This document shows, in pieces, positions 34,374-45,559 of a DNA stretch of 64,000 bases; within the stretch, counting starts at the first letter, position 1, and every line of letters starts with the position of its first letter. The translations under genes and the position numbers were made by a program. This stretch comes from Motacilla alba alba. Lineage: Eukaryota > Chordata > Aves > Passeriformes > Motacillidae. The stretch is from assembly GCF_015832195.1 (NCBI RefSeq), contig NC_052020.1, positions 1,612,001 through 1,676,000 of the forward strand. Direction: 5' to 3'. The notes beneath the pieces are model-generated. The model did not search any database. It was not told the origin of the DNA and was given only the letters and a program-made list of their open reading frames with translations.

Positions 34374-36504
34374 AACCTGATCATTCAGGGTTTCACTCTA
34401 ATCCACCCTAAGGAATATATTAACAAGAACCTGGGCTGCCCTTGTCTTCTAGGGCAGGTCATAACAAATTCAAAAACATGAATGAAACCAAGAGGTTAGA
34501 CTTCTGTGAAAGTACAAAAAACTGCACTCCTTAGCAAGTACAAAGAATGCCAGGCCCACAACACATAATTTTTTGAGAAAGAGAGTCAGGAATAGCTTTC
34601 CTTGAAAAGATTTTTTAAAAATTAAATAAAAGGCTACAGAGTCTCCCAGTTTTCTGAAGTGGAACATAACCCTCCCCTGGGATATGGTACAATTCCACTA
34701 ATTTTGCTGAATGTGGCAGACCAGTTAAAACTCACTGGGTATGTTCAGTGAGCTATTAAGAACCGGGCTGCTAAATGACTTCAAAGACCAATTTAGTGGG
34801 AAATCCATGACCAAACCTTGTGGATTAAATTTTTGTTTAATTAATATAATATAATATAAATATAATTTGTTTAATTTTTGTCCATTAATATAATAACTGA
34901 GACATGCTTGGAACAGGACTAAAGTTACTATTTGCAATTTAGTGATGTAAACCACATGTAAAATAAAAAATTAGAAATTAAGTAAGATCCATATTGTTAT
35001 TTTGCACCAATATCTTTGTCAGTACTTCCCAAGCATTGGTTAATTCAAGCTACCTGAGACTCTGATGCATTGGCTATAGTAGCAAGTCAGGCAAAAGGCA
35101 TCTATTCACAGCAAAAATTACCTAGAAACAATAATTTTTGTATAACTTGAACCTTACGTGCTTGCTATGAAGCCTAAATATACACATTGTAAAGTTTCCC
35201 CATGGGAGTGATTTCAAAAACTGTAAAAGCAAAGATTTGGAAACTAGGAAGAACAAAATGCTATTAGAAATCCAGAAAAATAAACAAAACACCTTGAGTA
35301 TATGGTAAGCAAAAGGAGAAACAAACATTTTCTATTCTGAATTTCAGCCCATTCTAAGCCTATTCTCTGAAGAACCACTAGCATCCTAGCAGGCAGTCTC
35401 TACATTTCCAGTTCCATGTCTTCTCTGGTTCTTTGCACACCAGCAAGAGAAATGGAAGTTTTGAACCAGGACATGGATCTCAATTTTGTTAACAGCACAG
35501 GGATTGACACAACCCTTTTTTCTTTCCCAAGTCCTTTGAATAGAATAGATAAACCATACTGATTTTATGTAAATGAACATTTTTGGTTTTAGCCCAAGTA
35601 ATTTTATTTCATAATTTCATTTAGTAGAAAATTCTAACCTCTCATTTGTAGTGAAATCACTGTTTTGATAGCAAAGACCAAAGAAAATAGAACCAAACTG
35701 CATTCTGAGATTAGAAAATTACTCAGATTACTCCCATGGAAATGCTCTGGACTATTTCCTTGGATAAATCATTTCTGTACTATAGTTCATAGCATCTATG
35801 CACTGCACTATTTAGGCAAGTTACACCCAGATTACAAACTGTTGAGTTTCCCATATAAATCCTGACTGCTGCCAGATGCACAGGATGCTTCCAGTACATG
35901 AATGAGGATCCCTAACTTGGACACAATCATCTCTCTTAATACAGAAACTTTCAAAAGCTCTCAAGACCCTTAGGCATCTGGTTCCCATTGACTTGCTATT
36001 GTGGCAAGGTGCCTAACTCCCTTAGGTGGTTTAGAACAGTTAATCATCGGCAAGTTTTGTCTGGAAGATTTGATCCATATTGTCCATTTTCTAAGAACTA
36101 TTAGATCCAAGTCTTTCTACAAAAAGCAAGGGAACCAATTCCAGTCCCCAAGGGATGTAAGTTGTCAGCTGACAGAACTTCACACTCTTTCAAATGCTGA
36201 TGAGCATCAGCATTTCACAGAGAGAAAATCAGACACAATATTTTTTCATGGTTTCATGTCATTTTCTCCGCACCGAATATAAAACTCAAGTACATTTCTG
36301 AGAGAGTAATTATTCCTTGATGAAGTTACCAATATATTTTTCTCAAAATACAAAAAGTTATTGAATACCAAGAAATATGATGATACTTTCAACAGTCGTT
36401 TCTACTAAGAGTAGTGTTTTTTCTCTTTTTATTATAACAAATGGAATTAATATGAATTTTATAATTTCCAGGTTTAATACTGGGCTACTGCTATGTTTTT
36501 TATA

Positions 36505-36552
36505 CCAAAAAAAACCCCAAAAACCACCACCCACCCCACCCCCCCCCCCCCC
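36505..36552. repeat. A/C-rich tract ending in a 14-base C run
   Basis: AAAACCCC-like and CCACCCACCCC units lead into a run of 14 C at 36,539-36,552. The minus strand is G-rich and could form a G-quadruplex. An 86-codon open frame across it is low-complexity and not a gene. Confidence 0.85.
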
Positions 36553-38556
36553 AGAAAAAAAACCCAAAACCAAAACTAAAGCAACAGATAAAAACCCCTT
36601 TACTAAATCAGACTTTTCTTTTAGACTTTTCCTTTAGTTCTAGGAATTCATCTTCACCCATCACGGCATCCACAGGTACAAATTGCACAAGAATTCTCTT
36701 TTGCTGGCTTTTACTTTTATGCAAATATCCTTTGTGCTAGATCTCATCTCTGCTGCCTTTTTCAGCCCATTGTTATTCTTTCCTGCAAGTACAAGGGAAC
36801 ATCGTTAATTGGGGAAGCTAATAGCAACTTTTCAAGACCAGCTATGAGCCAGCATATTGTTCGACATATGTCACCTATATTGTCATGCTTTTTGGATACA
36901 CACAAAAGCTCCAGTCTTTGCCATTACACATACCCTTAAGTGCACTGGACTCTAAATCAAGTAAGCCAAAATAATATGCAATTGGCATGAAATACAGCAA
37001 CCTAACTGCTATAGAAACCGCAACACCAAAACATTTTGGGTTCTGGGCCTTATTAGTAATTAAGTACCTTTGTTTTCAGCAAAAAAAAGTGGAAAAAAAA
37101 CTTCTTAAAGAACACCATTAAGTTAAAAACTCTGGAGTTGGGAAAAAAACTTTAACTGCTAGAGGCATTTTTGAGACAGGTACACAACTTGCTATTAGCA
37201 AGCAGCTCTCAATAGAAACCAAAATTGTTTTACTGAGCTATCGATCCTGGAAGTGGCTGTATGAGTTTTAATGATCTGCTTTTAGAGGACAATATGAGGG
37301 TAGATAACAGAATCCAATATTCCTTTGTATGTGTTTACATAAATAAAACAACAAATAAAAAAACCCTTACCATTTTCTTAAACAGGAAGAAAAATCCCTT
37401 CAAAGCTTTGCATTAACATTTGCTTGATTCACACATTTATATTATTTTTTCAATGGGATGTGCTTCTTGATATGCTAGGATGGAGAAAAGTAAAATCTTT
37501 TAACCTTAATGAGATTCACATATAAGCTCCTCCTCACTTCAAGAATGTTTCTTACCATCCCACTCTCCCACATCTGCTTCACAGTGAAAAGGATGTTAAA
37601 ATGGAAAATCAGATTCGTTTGTAAATATTAACCAATGAGCTTCTTAGCAAAGACTGAAAAAAAATTACGTATACATACTGTGGTTTCCATTTCCTTGGTT
37701 TTATTGTCTTTATGTAAATTCTCCCAGGACTTTTCAGGTTATATGTCTGGAAGCCGCAGCCATTCAGTAGAGTAAAAGTTGAGAGAATAATGAGAAATGT
37801 GCTGGAAAATTTCACATAAAAGCTTTGGAGACATGAAAATGGAAACAACAGATACGTAAAAGCTTAACGCTCAAAAAAACAAACGTCTACCCAGCATGTG
37901 CATACATGTGTTTTAGTGTAGCTCCCTCTGAATACACAGACATATTATTTGTAAGGACACTGTATAGAGCAGTCAATGGAGTGGTGAATGACAATTTTGA
38001 GATGCTTTCAGGATTTTAAGGCAATGAAAGTGAATAATCCAAATTACTTCTGTTATTAGAACCCGGACATACATATAAATACATAGTTGTCTTGCACAGA
38101 TCTTTTTATGCAAATGATAAATATAACCAAATATGACATGAAAATGTGTTTATGAGATCTCCCTGAATTCTTGTACATGACAGCAATTTAAGTGTCATGG
38201 AAATATGCAGAATCTACAAGTAGGAAAGGATCTTTAGTTGTTATTCTTAAACATTCTTCTTTTTCTTCCAATACTCTTACAGCGACTTCGACATTCAATA
38301 CTAAACCTGTGATGCTAGACTAAGGGTAGTCCAAGTATGCTTCACTTTATACAAGTACTAAAGTACTACATATCAAAATTCCAAACTTTTAGTCGTAGCC
38401 AGCCTTTCTGACTCAAGTTTTATGGAATATTATTTTCAGAGGATTCTGATAAGATGATCTCTAAAACAGATAACTCTTTAAGACAGTTCTTAACAGGTAC
38501 CCAAAAAAAGGGGGTGGGGTTCAAGCTGGAAGAATGGATGAATTTGTACTTAAGAG

Positions 38557-38612
38557 AAGTAGTGTTCTTGGAGTGTTCTAAGTGTTGTAGAGTGTTCTAA
38601 GAGCGTTCTTGG
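38557..38612. repeat. Short degenerate tandem repeat of GTGTTCT
   Basis: Four or five copies of AGTGTTCT-like units, some with TAAG or TGG spacers, occur in about 55 bases. It is a minor local amplification. Confidence 0.6.
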
Positions 38613-41600
38613 CTTAAATGAAAAGAAGGCATGTAGGCAAACTAATCAACACATGCTGTGACCTATCAAGCCCACCACCACAACAGGCAGCAAATTAAAT
38701 CTCTCTAAACGGCATCACAAAGGCAAGTGACCAAAGCACACAGCTCAATACTTTACCATTCATCAGCTGAGCAACATTAATGCATGCTCTTATCCCACAG
38801 CAAATATAAGTTAAAAATGCATTAACTCAAACAACCTCAGGCAAAACACTTACAGCTAACACACACATAACAACTGCAACTGGTTTTTGGAGTGCATACA
38901 TGATCATTTAACAAGGCTCATGTGGGGCAAGGCAACTTTGTCTGTATTAACTTCACTTCTATTTGATTATTCACATAGAAAAAGGTGACTTCATTTGCCA
39001 CCCAATTACACTTATGTTTATGATACTGAAGAGCTATACCCCTAGTTTATCAGTTTTGCTAGTGTGGTTCTGACTCATAGTATCAAAATGAGAAATAGAG
39101 CTAGACAGCAAAATCTGCCTTTTTATAAAAAAAAAAAATCAGTTTTGGTATAGCCAGACATAGGTAAATTAGAGGGAGGTTTAGGCTGTCTCAGTGACTT
39201 GTTATATATAGCATTCTTTCAACACTCTGAGTTTCAATCAATTTTCACTCTAGTGCATTTCAAAACTGAGACTTGGCCATTGACACCAGTTACTAAAGTC
39301 ATAGCCTGACTCATCACAAATGGGCATTGCTACTAATATAATGATACACTACAAGCAGGACTCAGAGGTTTCAGGGGAAATTCCCCTGATGACAGATATG
39401 CCTTTTGCACAATCTGAGGCTCGTGCTGATGTACAAATTAGTAGGTTGAACACCTTTATTATGCAATTTGATCTGTTCTCATACCAAAAGCCCAAAACAG
39501 CTTTGCCCCTTTTTGAGACACTGAGAGATTACATTGACACACACAAAAAAAAATTGAGTACCTCAACAGAAGATATGGAAGGGGTTAAAAGTCTGCCAGG
39601 TAGTGGCTTGACTAATAACCTCAGTTTTCCACAGAGTTTGTTGCAAAAATAGGAAGAAATTCTACATGAATGGTTCACAAGTTTAAAGTCTTGACTACAT
39701 GTGAGATAATAAGTATGGCAAACTTGTCCCTAATACACAATTTGAGGCAGAAAAACAAACCCTCTTACAGTTAGAAAGTGAATATTAGTGCCAGAAATAT
39801 ATAAGATGATTATACATCTCTCTCTCAATGTATTAACTTTTATCATTTACAATAACACCCCCTTATCTAAGGAAAGGTCATTTTGGAGTTTTATAATGCC
39901 AGTTGGAATGAGTAAACAATATCCTACATTTCTGTTCAGGAGAAATAGTATAACCATTTTATAGCCAGCATGACTTCTGAGAGGCAGGAAAATATAGCAA
40001 TGAAATCCAGACTTCTGGCTACCTTGACCAATTTTGCTTCAAAACTGATATTTCCTGCCAGGGTGAATTTTACTGGCTCCGTAACCAGAGTGAAGAAACT
40101 CACTAAGTTCCATAAAACTTCATATGAATCTTTTACTTGACTTCTCAGCTTAGATAAAACAGCACAGTAATTCATATTAAATGCAAGACTTGTGAAACTG
40201 CTTTGGAGTGCTTCACTGAAAAGCGGGCTTGTTTTCAGGGAGCTGTGAAAATGACTTCCCAGATTTTTGTATCTAACAGACACATCTCTTACTTCCTCAT
40301 CAACCTTCTTTGCCATGTATGTTATCAATCAAAAGCTGTAGTGGAGGAACACTTACTACAGCTTAACACAACCTCAGATAAATACCCTCAAAACACTTAC
40401 TTTAAGACTCATTTTAGAGATTAAATAAAAAAATTACAAAATAGACTTTATTGGGGAAAATCAAACAGAACAATAAAACAGAAACAAAACCCACAACACA
40501 AGAAACAGTGGCCACCCCTGTTCATACTACCACATCTACTTAGAAGAAGTATACAGCAGACATCTGAACAATCCAATATGTTGTGATTGTAAATCTGTGC
40601 TCTAGCCTATCATTCAAGATAAGCTGTTCTCTCTTCTATTTTCTTCTTTGTGTTTAAATAAGACATAACAAAGGTTATTTTTTCAGACTGGGTAATGAAG
40701 TGATAATTCTTCTGTATGATTTTCTTTAAGGTATCATTGTGAGTTTCACTTCTTGTTAGGTAAAAATAGAGACTCTATAGTTTACATAACATGAAATACA
40801 CATCCAAACACACCATAAAACAGTATGAGAGACTACTACAAGCATCATTAGTAGAGGAAGCAGGTTGATATCAAACAGGCAAAGACCTATGTGAAGCCTA
40901 GAAATAAACTTTGGGGTTCTTTCCAAAAAAAGTGATCAAGCAGGAAAGCACACTGCACACAGTGCTATCTGAAAATCCACTCACCATTCTATCTGCCCCA
41001 TCTCTGTGCTCTTACTGTATCTCTTGACATCCTAACGTGAACTTTCCCTTTCCTATCCCTTTCCCCAATACTAACTCTCTACCTCTCTTCCTCACTCTCT
41101 CAGTACTTACTTCACAAGTATTTCCCAACTATCTTAAGGTGTTCCTCAGGTAGAAATCCAACTCAGCACTGTACAGGTATTTTTAAACCATACCTACACA
41201 ACTCAGCAATACTATTACGTAGCAACAATCTTAGTATGAGTTGATAGACAGAAAGCACAAATTTTGATGCTTGGTAATAATGCTGATTATTAAGGAAGAA
41301 CCCTATGGCTATGCAAGATATTACTTAGCTAGATGTAAGACTGATCATAGTAAAGAGAATACTAGCTCTCAAATTCATATGCAAATAATTTACCAGTAAG
41401 GAAAAATACCACATTTTTCAATTTAATTTGATTGCTACATGGTACCACCACCAGCAGATCAATCAACTGATAAACAGATCCCACTCTTGCAGTGGGAGAT
41501 CCTAAAATGCATTCTGAGAATGGTCAGGGTCTCAAATAATAACACAAACTTCAGAGAAGAAAAGGGGTTCCTTTAATGGTGAGTGTAGAGAAAGAATTAT

Positions 41601-42384
41601 GGGTTTTATGGGTTGTAGTAGTGCAACAGAATCATAACCATCTCACCGACACCTTGTTTCTTTTTTCATTCCTTGAAATAATTTTCCAATGCATTCTAAA
41701 AGTCTAATGCAAAACTCTGCTGCTTCTTCACGCTAGGCTCTATTTTTCATTATATGCATCCCAACCATGACAGGAGACTCCAAAGGCAGCTGCAATACCT
41801 AGAAATACAGAAACATCTTTTTGTATGAACCATTTTATTAGAGATGTCAACCTGTACCCTTTTGATGAAAAGTGGTGATATTTAGAACTTTCACCCTAAG
41901 TTAAAAAAAAAAAAGCTGAAATATTCAGAGTTTTTGTAAAATGGAAATTTAATTTTTCAATCAGCTCTACAGACACCCACTAGAACACACAGGCCATCTC
42001 TTTTCACATGCAAGAGTACTCCTGATAACAGTGTTTTTTTCCAGACTACTTGGATTTTCACAGCCTGTTTTTGTTAGTTTCCTGGTGCTGCAAATGTGGT
42101 TATTTGATTTCTTTCAAATGAGACATACAGAGACATTCCCACGATATAAACCCATATGTTTTATCCAGTAAAGAAAAAGAACAGTAATGTGAAAGATTTC
42201 TTGTGAAAAGTTTTCTGATGTAAAGGGAAATATCTTTTCTTCTTTATGACATGGAGCATATGCACCTCCAAAAACATCCCTACCAAAATGAAACGTTGAA
42301 TTCACTGAAACAGTTTTCTTCCTCTGTGCCACAACCCTTCATTCAAGATGTGCTGTATTTAAACCAGAGAGGCCTATATACACA

Positions 42385-42451
<67 letters not shown>
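42385..42451. repeat. (TG)n(TA)n microsatellite
   Basis: A short TG run passes into about 26 uninterrupted TA units. Length is likely polymorphic and may be affected by sequencing error. Open frames across it encode tyrosine-isoleucine repeats and are not genes. Confidence 0.95.
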
Positions 42452-42453
<2 letters not shown>

Positions 42454-42959
42454 CATATTACATACCATATGTATAATAATGAATTATATTACAACCACTC
42501 AAAGTTTCTGTCACTTTTTCATTTAAGTAAAACACAAAGTAAAACATCCCAAAGTGCTACACTCAACTGTATGTAACTGCAAAATTTGCATGTTCCTTCT
42601 TCTCTTCATGGTGTATTATTTCATAATATGCACTGGAATATACAGGTAAGGCAGATGATAGGTAAGTATGAAGTTATTAATTACAATAGCAATTCCATCG
42701 TTAACAATGCAATAAATTGCTAGACGAGAGATATTGTAGCCAATTTTATGTTTAACAGCTAACAGAGAGATTTTTCTCTAATACTTAACTTCAAAGAGAT
42801 TTTTCAGGGGGAAACCACATATTTTAGAATGATACTTTAAGATACATTATATTCATAGACATTGAGGGTTTTTTATGAACTCCTTCAATCACAAACAAGG
42901 GCGATAGAACTTCACTCCAATGCCTCTATTAGGCCCTTAACCTACAGGTGACCTAGAGC

Positions 42960-43052
42960 ATCAAGCCTACAGCTTCATGGGTTTTTTACATAAGAAATAA
43001 GAAAAATAGGAAATAAGAAAATAGGACTGAAATAAAAAAATAGGATAGTAAC
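42960..43052. repeat. A-rich degenerate repeat (GAAATAAGAAAATAG)
   Basis: Several imperfect copies of an AAATAAGAAAATAGG-like unit lie in about 90 bases. It is low-complexity. Confidence 0.55.
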
Positions 43053-43649
43053 TCAGATGAGAGATCTGTTTTACTGAGTGTACTTAAGAAAAATTTTACT
43101 AAACATCATCTAGAGCAGTCTACAACAGGGTCTAGAGAGGGTAGCCTACTACCTAAATCCTTACTTACAATTTTCTTAATCTGTCTTTTGCTTTATTTTC
43201 AAAGCATGATGTGAGTTAGAGGAGCTCGTCACCAACAGCTTTGACATTACTTTCAGTGCAAGGACCTGTGGACACGAGACAAGGTCTGAGAATGTTCCTA
43301 GTCAGACATAGAATTCTAATGGGCTCAGTGGCTCTGTCCACACATTTCAATTTTTCTTAGTGGAAAAGAAAGCAGTAGAAGCAAGTTGTTGTCCTCTTTC
43401 TCATCTTTCACATGTGTTAGTTCGAAGTCAGAGCTACAAGTGTTGTGTCTCTTACTGTCTAAGCTACCAAGAGTCCTTGCACACTTCATCACCCAAAAAT
43501 GCAATTTGTTTATTAACAAACCTGGAGGAAACTATTTGCAGCACGAGGATCTACCGAAGAGAATACACATTGTGCATGAGGATGCATAATGTTCTTTCAA
43601 AGAGCATTATGGTTTGCCCTACAGTATTGTAGCTCACAGTGTTATAGTT

Positions 43650-44519
43650 TGGTTTCTATTGCTGATTCCTGCAGTAAATTCCAGTCAAACCTCATTTACT
43701 GTGCCAGGTGTTGCTAGTGCCTTTCAGAAAGCTAAGGGATTTGCTTGGGCAGGTTGGCACAGTGTTGTCTGCAGGACTGGACACAGGGCCAAGTCCTGGC
43801 AGGCTGGGTGAGAAGGGTGTCCATCCTCCTCTCCTGGGCATTGCTGCAGCCCAGCCCACCCAAAGGCACCAGGGGCTCACCAGGCCATTCTGCTGTCTCC
43901 AGACGTGTTCCACTGGCTAGCACTGTGCCACAGGGCTGACAAACTTTCAAAGAAATATCCAGCAGCTCCCAAACCTCCCAGCTCCAGCACCCGGATGCCA
44001 CTGCTGCAACCCTGAGGAGCAGGGGCACAGGGTGCATCTGTGCAGCTGCCAGAAGCTGGACCAGCCTGCTCACTTCCTCCTCACACTCTGAGGGAACACT
44101 GAACTCTGTCAAGGAGATAAGGATGGAGAGAAAGAACCTGTAACCCAGCTGAGAGGAAGGCCTTGAGGCACTAGACATTAGGCAAGCACACTCCAACACA
44201 TACGCTGTGTCAAATCATGCATAACTTGCTTGTGTGTAGCAGAGAGGTGGAAGTAGAGCAGTCACTAATGGGGAATCGCTAATGAGCTATGAAGCCATTA
44301 ATTGGTGGGGCAGAAGAGTGAGCCCAGCCCCTGGCAGAACACTGAGGCCCAGGTAGCAATGGGCAGCCTTGCTCCCTGCTGAGCTTGGGCACAGCTGCCT
44401 TCCAGGGCCTGAGCTATCATTGAAATTGGGAAGCACCCCCAAAGGTGGGGCAGGGAGAGCTTTGCTCCTGAAGAGGTTTATTTTTTAAGGGATTGTGGAA
44501 ACCCAGGGCACTGGGAATA
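43650..44519. other. GC-rich repeat-like block upstream of an LTR, unidentified
   Basis: About 870 bases clearly richer in G and C than the flanks to the left, with CAGCCC/GGGCTG-type words and open frames on both strands. The longest is 155 codons on the minus strand, at 43,732-44,199. It does not read as a protein I recognise. It may be an old retroelement fragment or unique DNA; I cannot decide between them. Confidence 0.45.
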
Positions 44520-45115
44520 TGTCTCTGTCTGCTCTGGGGTGCCCTGACCCCCAGGGGAGCACTGACTGTGACTCTCATCCATGGAGAAAGTTTCCTAGAC
44601 TTCAAGAGAGACTAGAATCCACTAAAGTGTGAAATAGATTTCAGAGAGTAGTGTAGGTGTATCACTTGGTGAGGAATTTAGGGTTTGGAATTTTCAGTAT
44701 ATTGTGGATGGAAGCAAGATGGACGTCACAGGGTGTTGTCCTGGGTTTCTTCTTCATGCTTCTTCTTCCTTCTTCTCCATGGGTTTGGGTGGCATTTTGT
44801 AATTGGGCAGAAAAGTCCATATTGTGGTCTCTTTGGGATCAGTTATTGGGTTAAAGGGGAACATAATCTAGGTGTCCTTTCTTAATTGGATAGTTTAGTC
44901 TTAAAAGAGCTTGTACCTTGGTTGATTGTTGGCCATTTTGTGCCTTCTAATGAAAAGCTGCCAAACTCATGGCTGTGAGACTCTTTTACTGACAAGAAAT
45001 AATAAACACTTGAGTCCGAACATGAACTACTGTCCCAAGTGCCTTCAATCCAGACCCAGAGAAACCAATGACTGGTAGCACCCCGGAGGATGGTAAGGAA
45101 TACTGTGCTACATAT
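44520..45115 (+). mobile_element. Endogenous retrovirus solo LTR (bird type)
   Basis: The block has the wording and layout of a songbird LTR family. It opens with a GTCTCTGTCTGCTCTGGGG segment and a GGAAGCAAGATGGACG segment follows. TTTTGTAATTGGGCAGAAAA comes next. An AATAAA poly(A) signal at 45,001-45,006 is followed by CACTTGAGTCCGAAC. No gag, pol or env coding sequence lies beside it, so it is a solo LTR. Its orientation is the same as FANCF and its end is about 445 bases upstream of the FANCF start codon. Both boundaries are estimated, and I could not find a matching target-site duplication. Confidence 0.8.
45001..45006 (+). terminator. LTR poly(A) signal AATAAA
   Basis: A canonical hexamer inside the LTR, in the plus direction. 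It could end transcripts coming from upstream before they reach the FANCF promoter. Confidence 0.6.
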
Positions 45116-45139
45116 GCTCTATGCCTCCCAGCATAAGCA

Positions 45140-45255
45140 GACCGGCCGGTCGCGGGAGGTGATTGTCCTGCTCTGCGACAAGACATAATAAAGAAATAAA
45201 GCTCCTGCAAAGCGTCCAGAGGAGGGCAACGAAGATGGTGAAGGGCGTAGAGCAG
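45140..45255 (+). mobile_element. CR1 LINE fragment, internally deleted
   Basis: Two pieces of the conserved CR1 3' region follow each other in the right order and strand: CGGGAGGTGATTGTCC at about 45,155-45,170, and CTGCAAAGCGTCCAGAGGAG with GCAACGAAGATGG at about 45,204-45,240. The roughly 100 bases that normally separate them are mostly missing. The usual CR1 3' terminus is absent too; the fragment stops before a long poly(A) tract, which CR1 does not normally carry. Confidence 0.85.
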
Positions 45256-45262
45256 AATGATT

Positions 45263-45287
45263 AAAAAAAAAAAAAATAAAAAAAAAA

Positions 45288-45319
<32 letters not shown>

Positions 45320-45336
45320 CAGAAAAAAAAAAAAAA
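45263..45336 (+). repeat. Long poly(A) tract next to the FANCF promoter
   Basis: Seventy-four bases almost entirely A, with only a few T and one CAG interruption. It ends 67 bases before the ETS-like site of the FANCF CpG island. Poly(dA:dT) excludes nucleosomes in well-studied systems. The exact length should be treated with caution because homopolymers are error-prone. Confidence 0.9.
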
Positions 45337-45344
45337 CCCAGCCG

Positions 45345-45559
45345 CGGTCGGTTTTTATCATTTTAATTCGGCTCAATGTCCCGCTCCCGGTTGGGTGATC
45401 GGCCGGAAGTCGAGTGACGACTCCCGCACCAAGAGCTCGGTCCGCCCCGGACTGACGTCCCGCCCGGCCAATAGCGTTCCAAGGGCCAGCCCTCCGGGCT
45501 CCGCTCGGTCCCGGCTGCCGGCGGCGCCGCGCTCAAACCTGTAGCCCCTTGCCTACCCC
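45345..45559 (+). promoter_or_regulatory. FANCF: FANCF promoter in a CpG island
   Basis: CpG-dense, TATA-less DNA directly upstream of the FANCF start codon. Visible elements are an ETS-type CCGGAAGT at 45,403-45,410, a CRE-like TGACGTCC at 45,453-45,460 and a CCAAT box at 45,468-45,472, about 88 bases before the ATG. This is the usual make-up of a housekeeping promoter. Transcription probably starts between the CCAAT box and the ATG. The island continues into the coding region to about 46,260. Confidence 0.8.

Larger units (their letters stand above)
25130..43650. other. Intergenic DNA between GAS2 and FANCF
   Basis: About 18.5 kb of AT-rich DNA with no recognisable exon. It contains simple repeats at 28,419-28,437 (T run), 34,349-34,373 (CA then TA), 36,505-36,552 (A/C then C run) and 42,385-42,451 (TG then TA). 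It also contains small internal duplications near 33,845 and 38,560. The longest open frames (39,320-39,652 plus and 39,936-40,328 minus) are about what chance gives in this much AT-rich DNA, and the second lacks an ATG. Long-range enhancers may lie here, but only cross-species alignment could show that. Confidence 0.7.

Noticed and set aside
42251..42576. Frames with a long Tyr-Ile repeat
   Set aside because: They are translations of the TA microsatellite.
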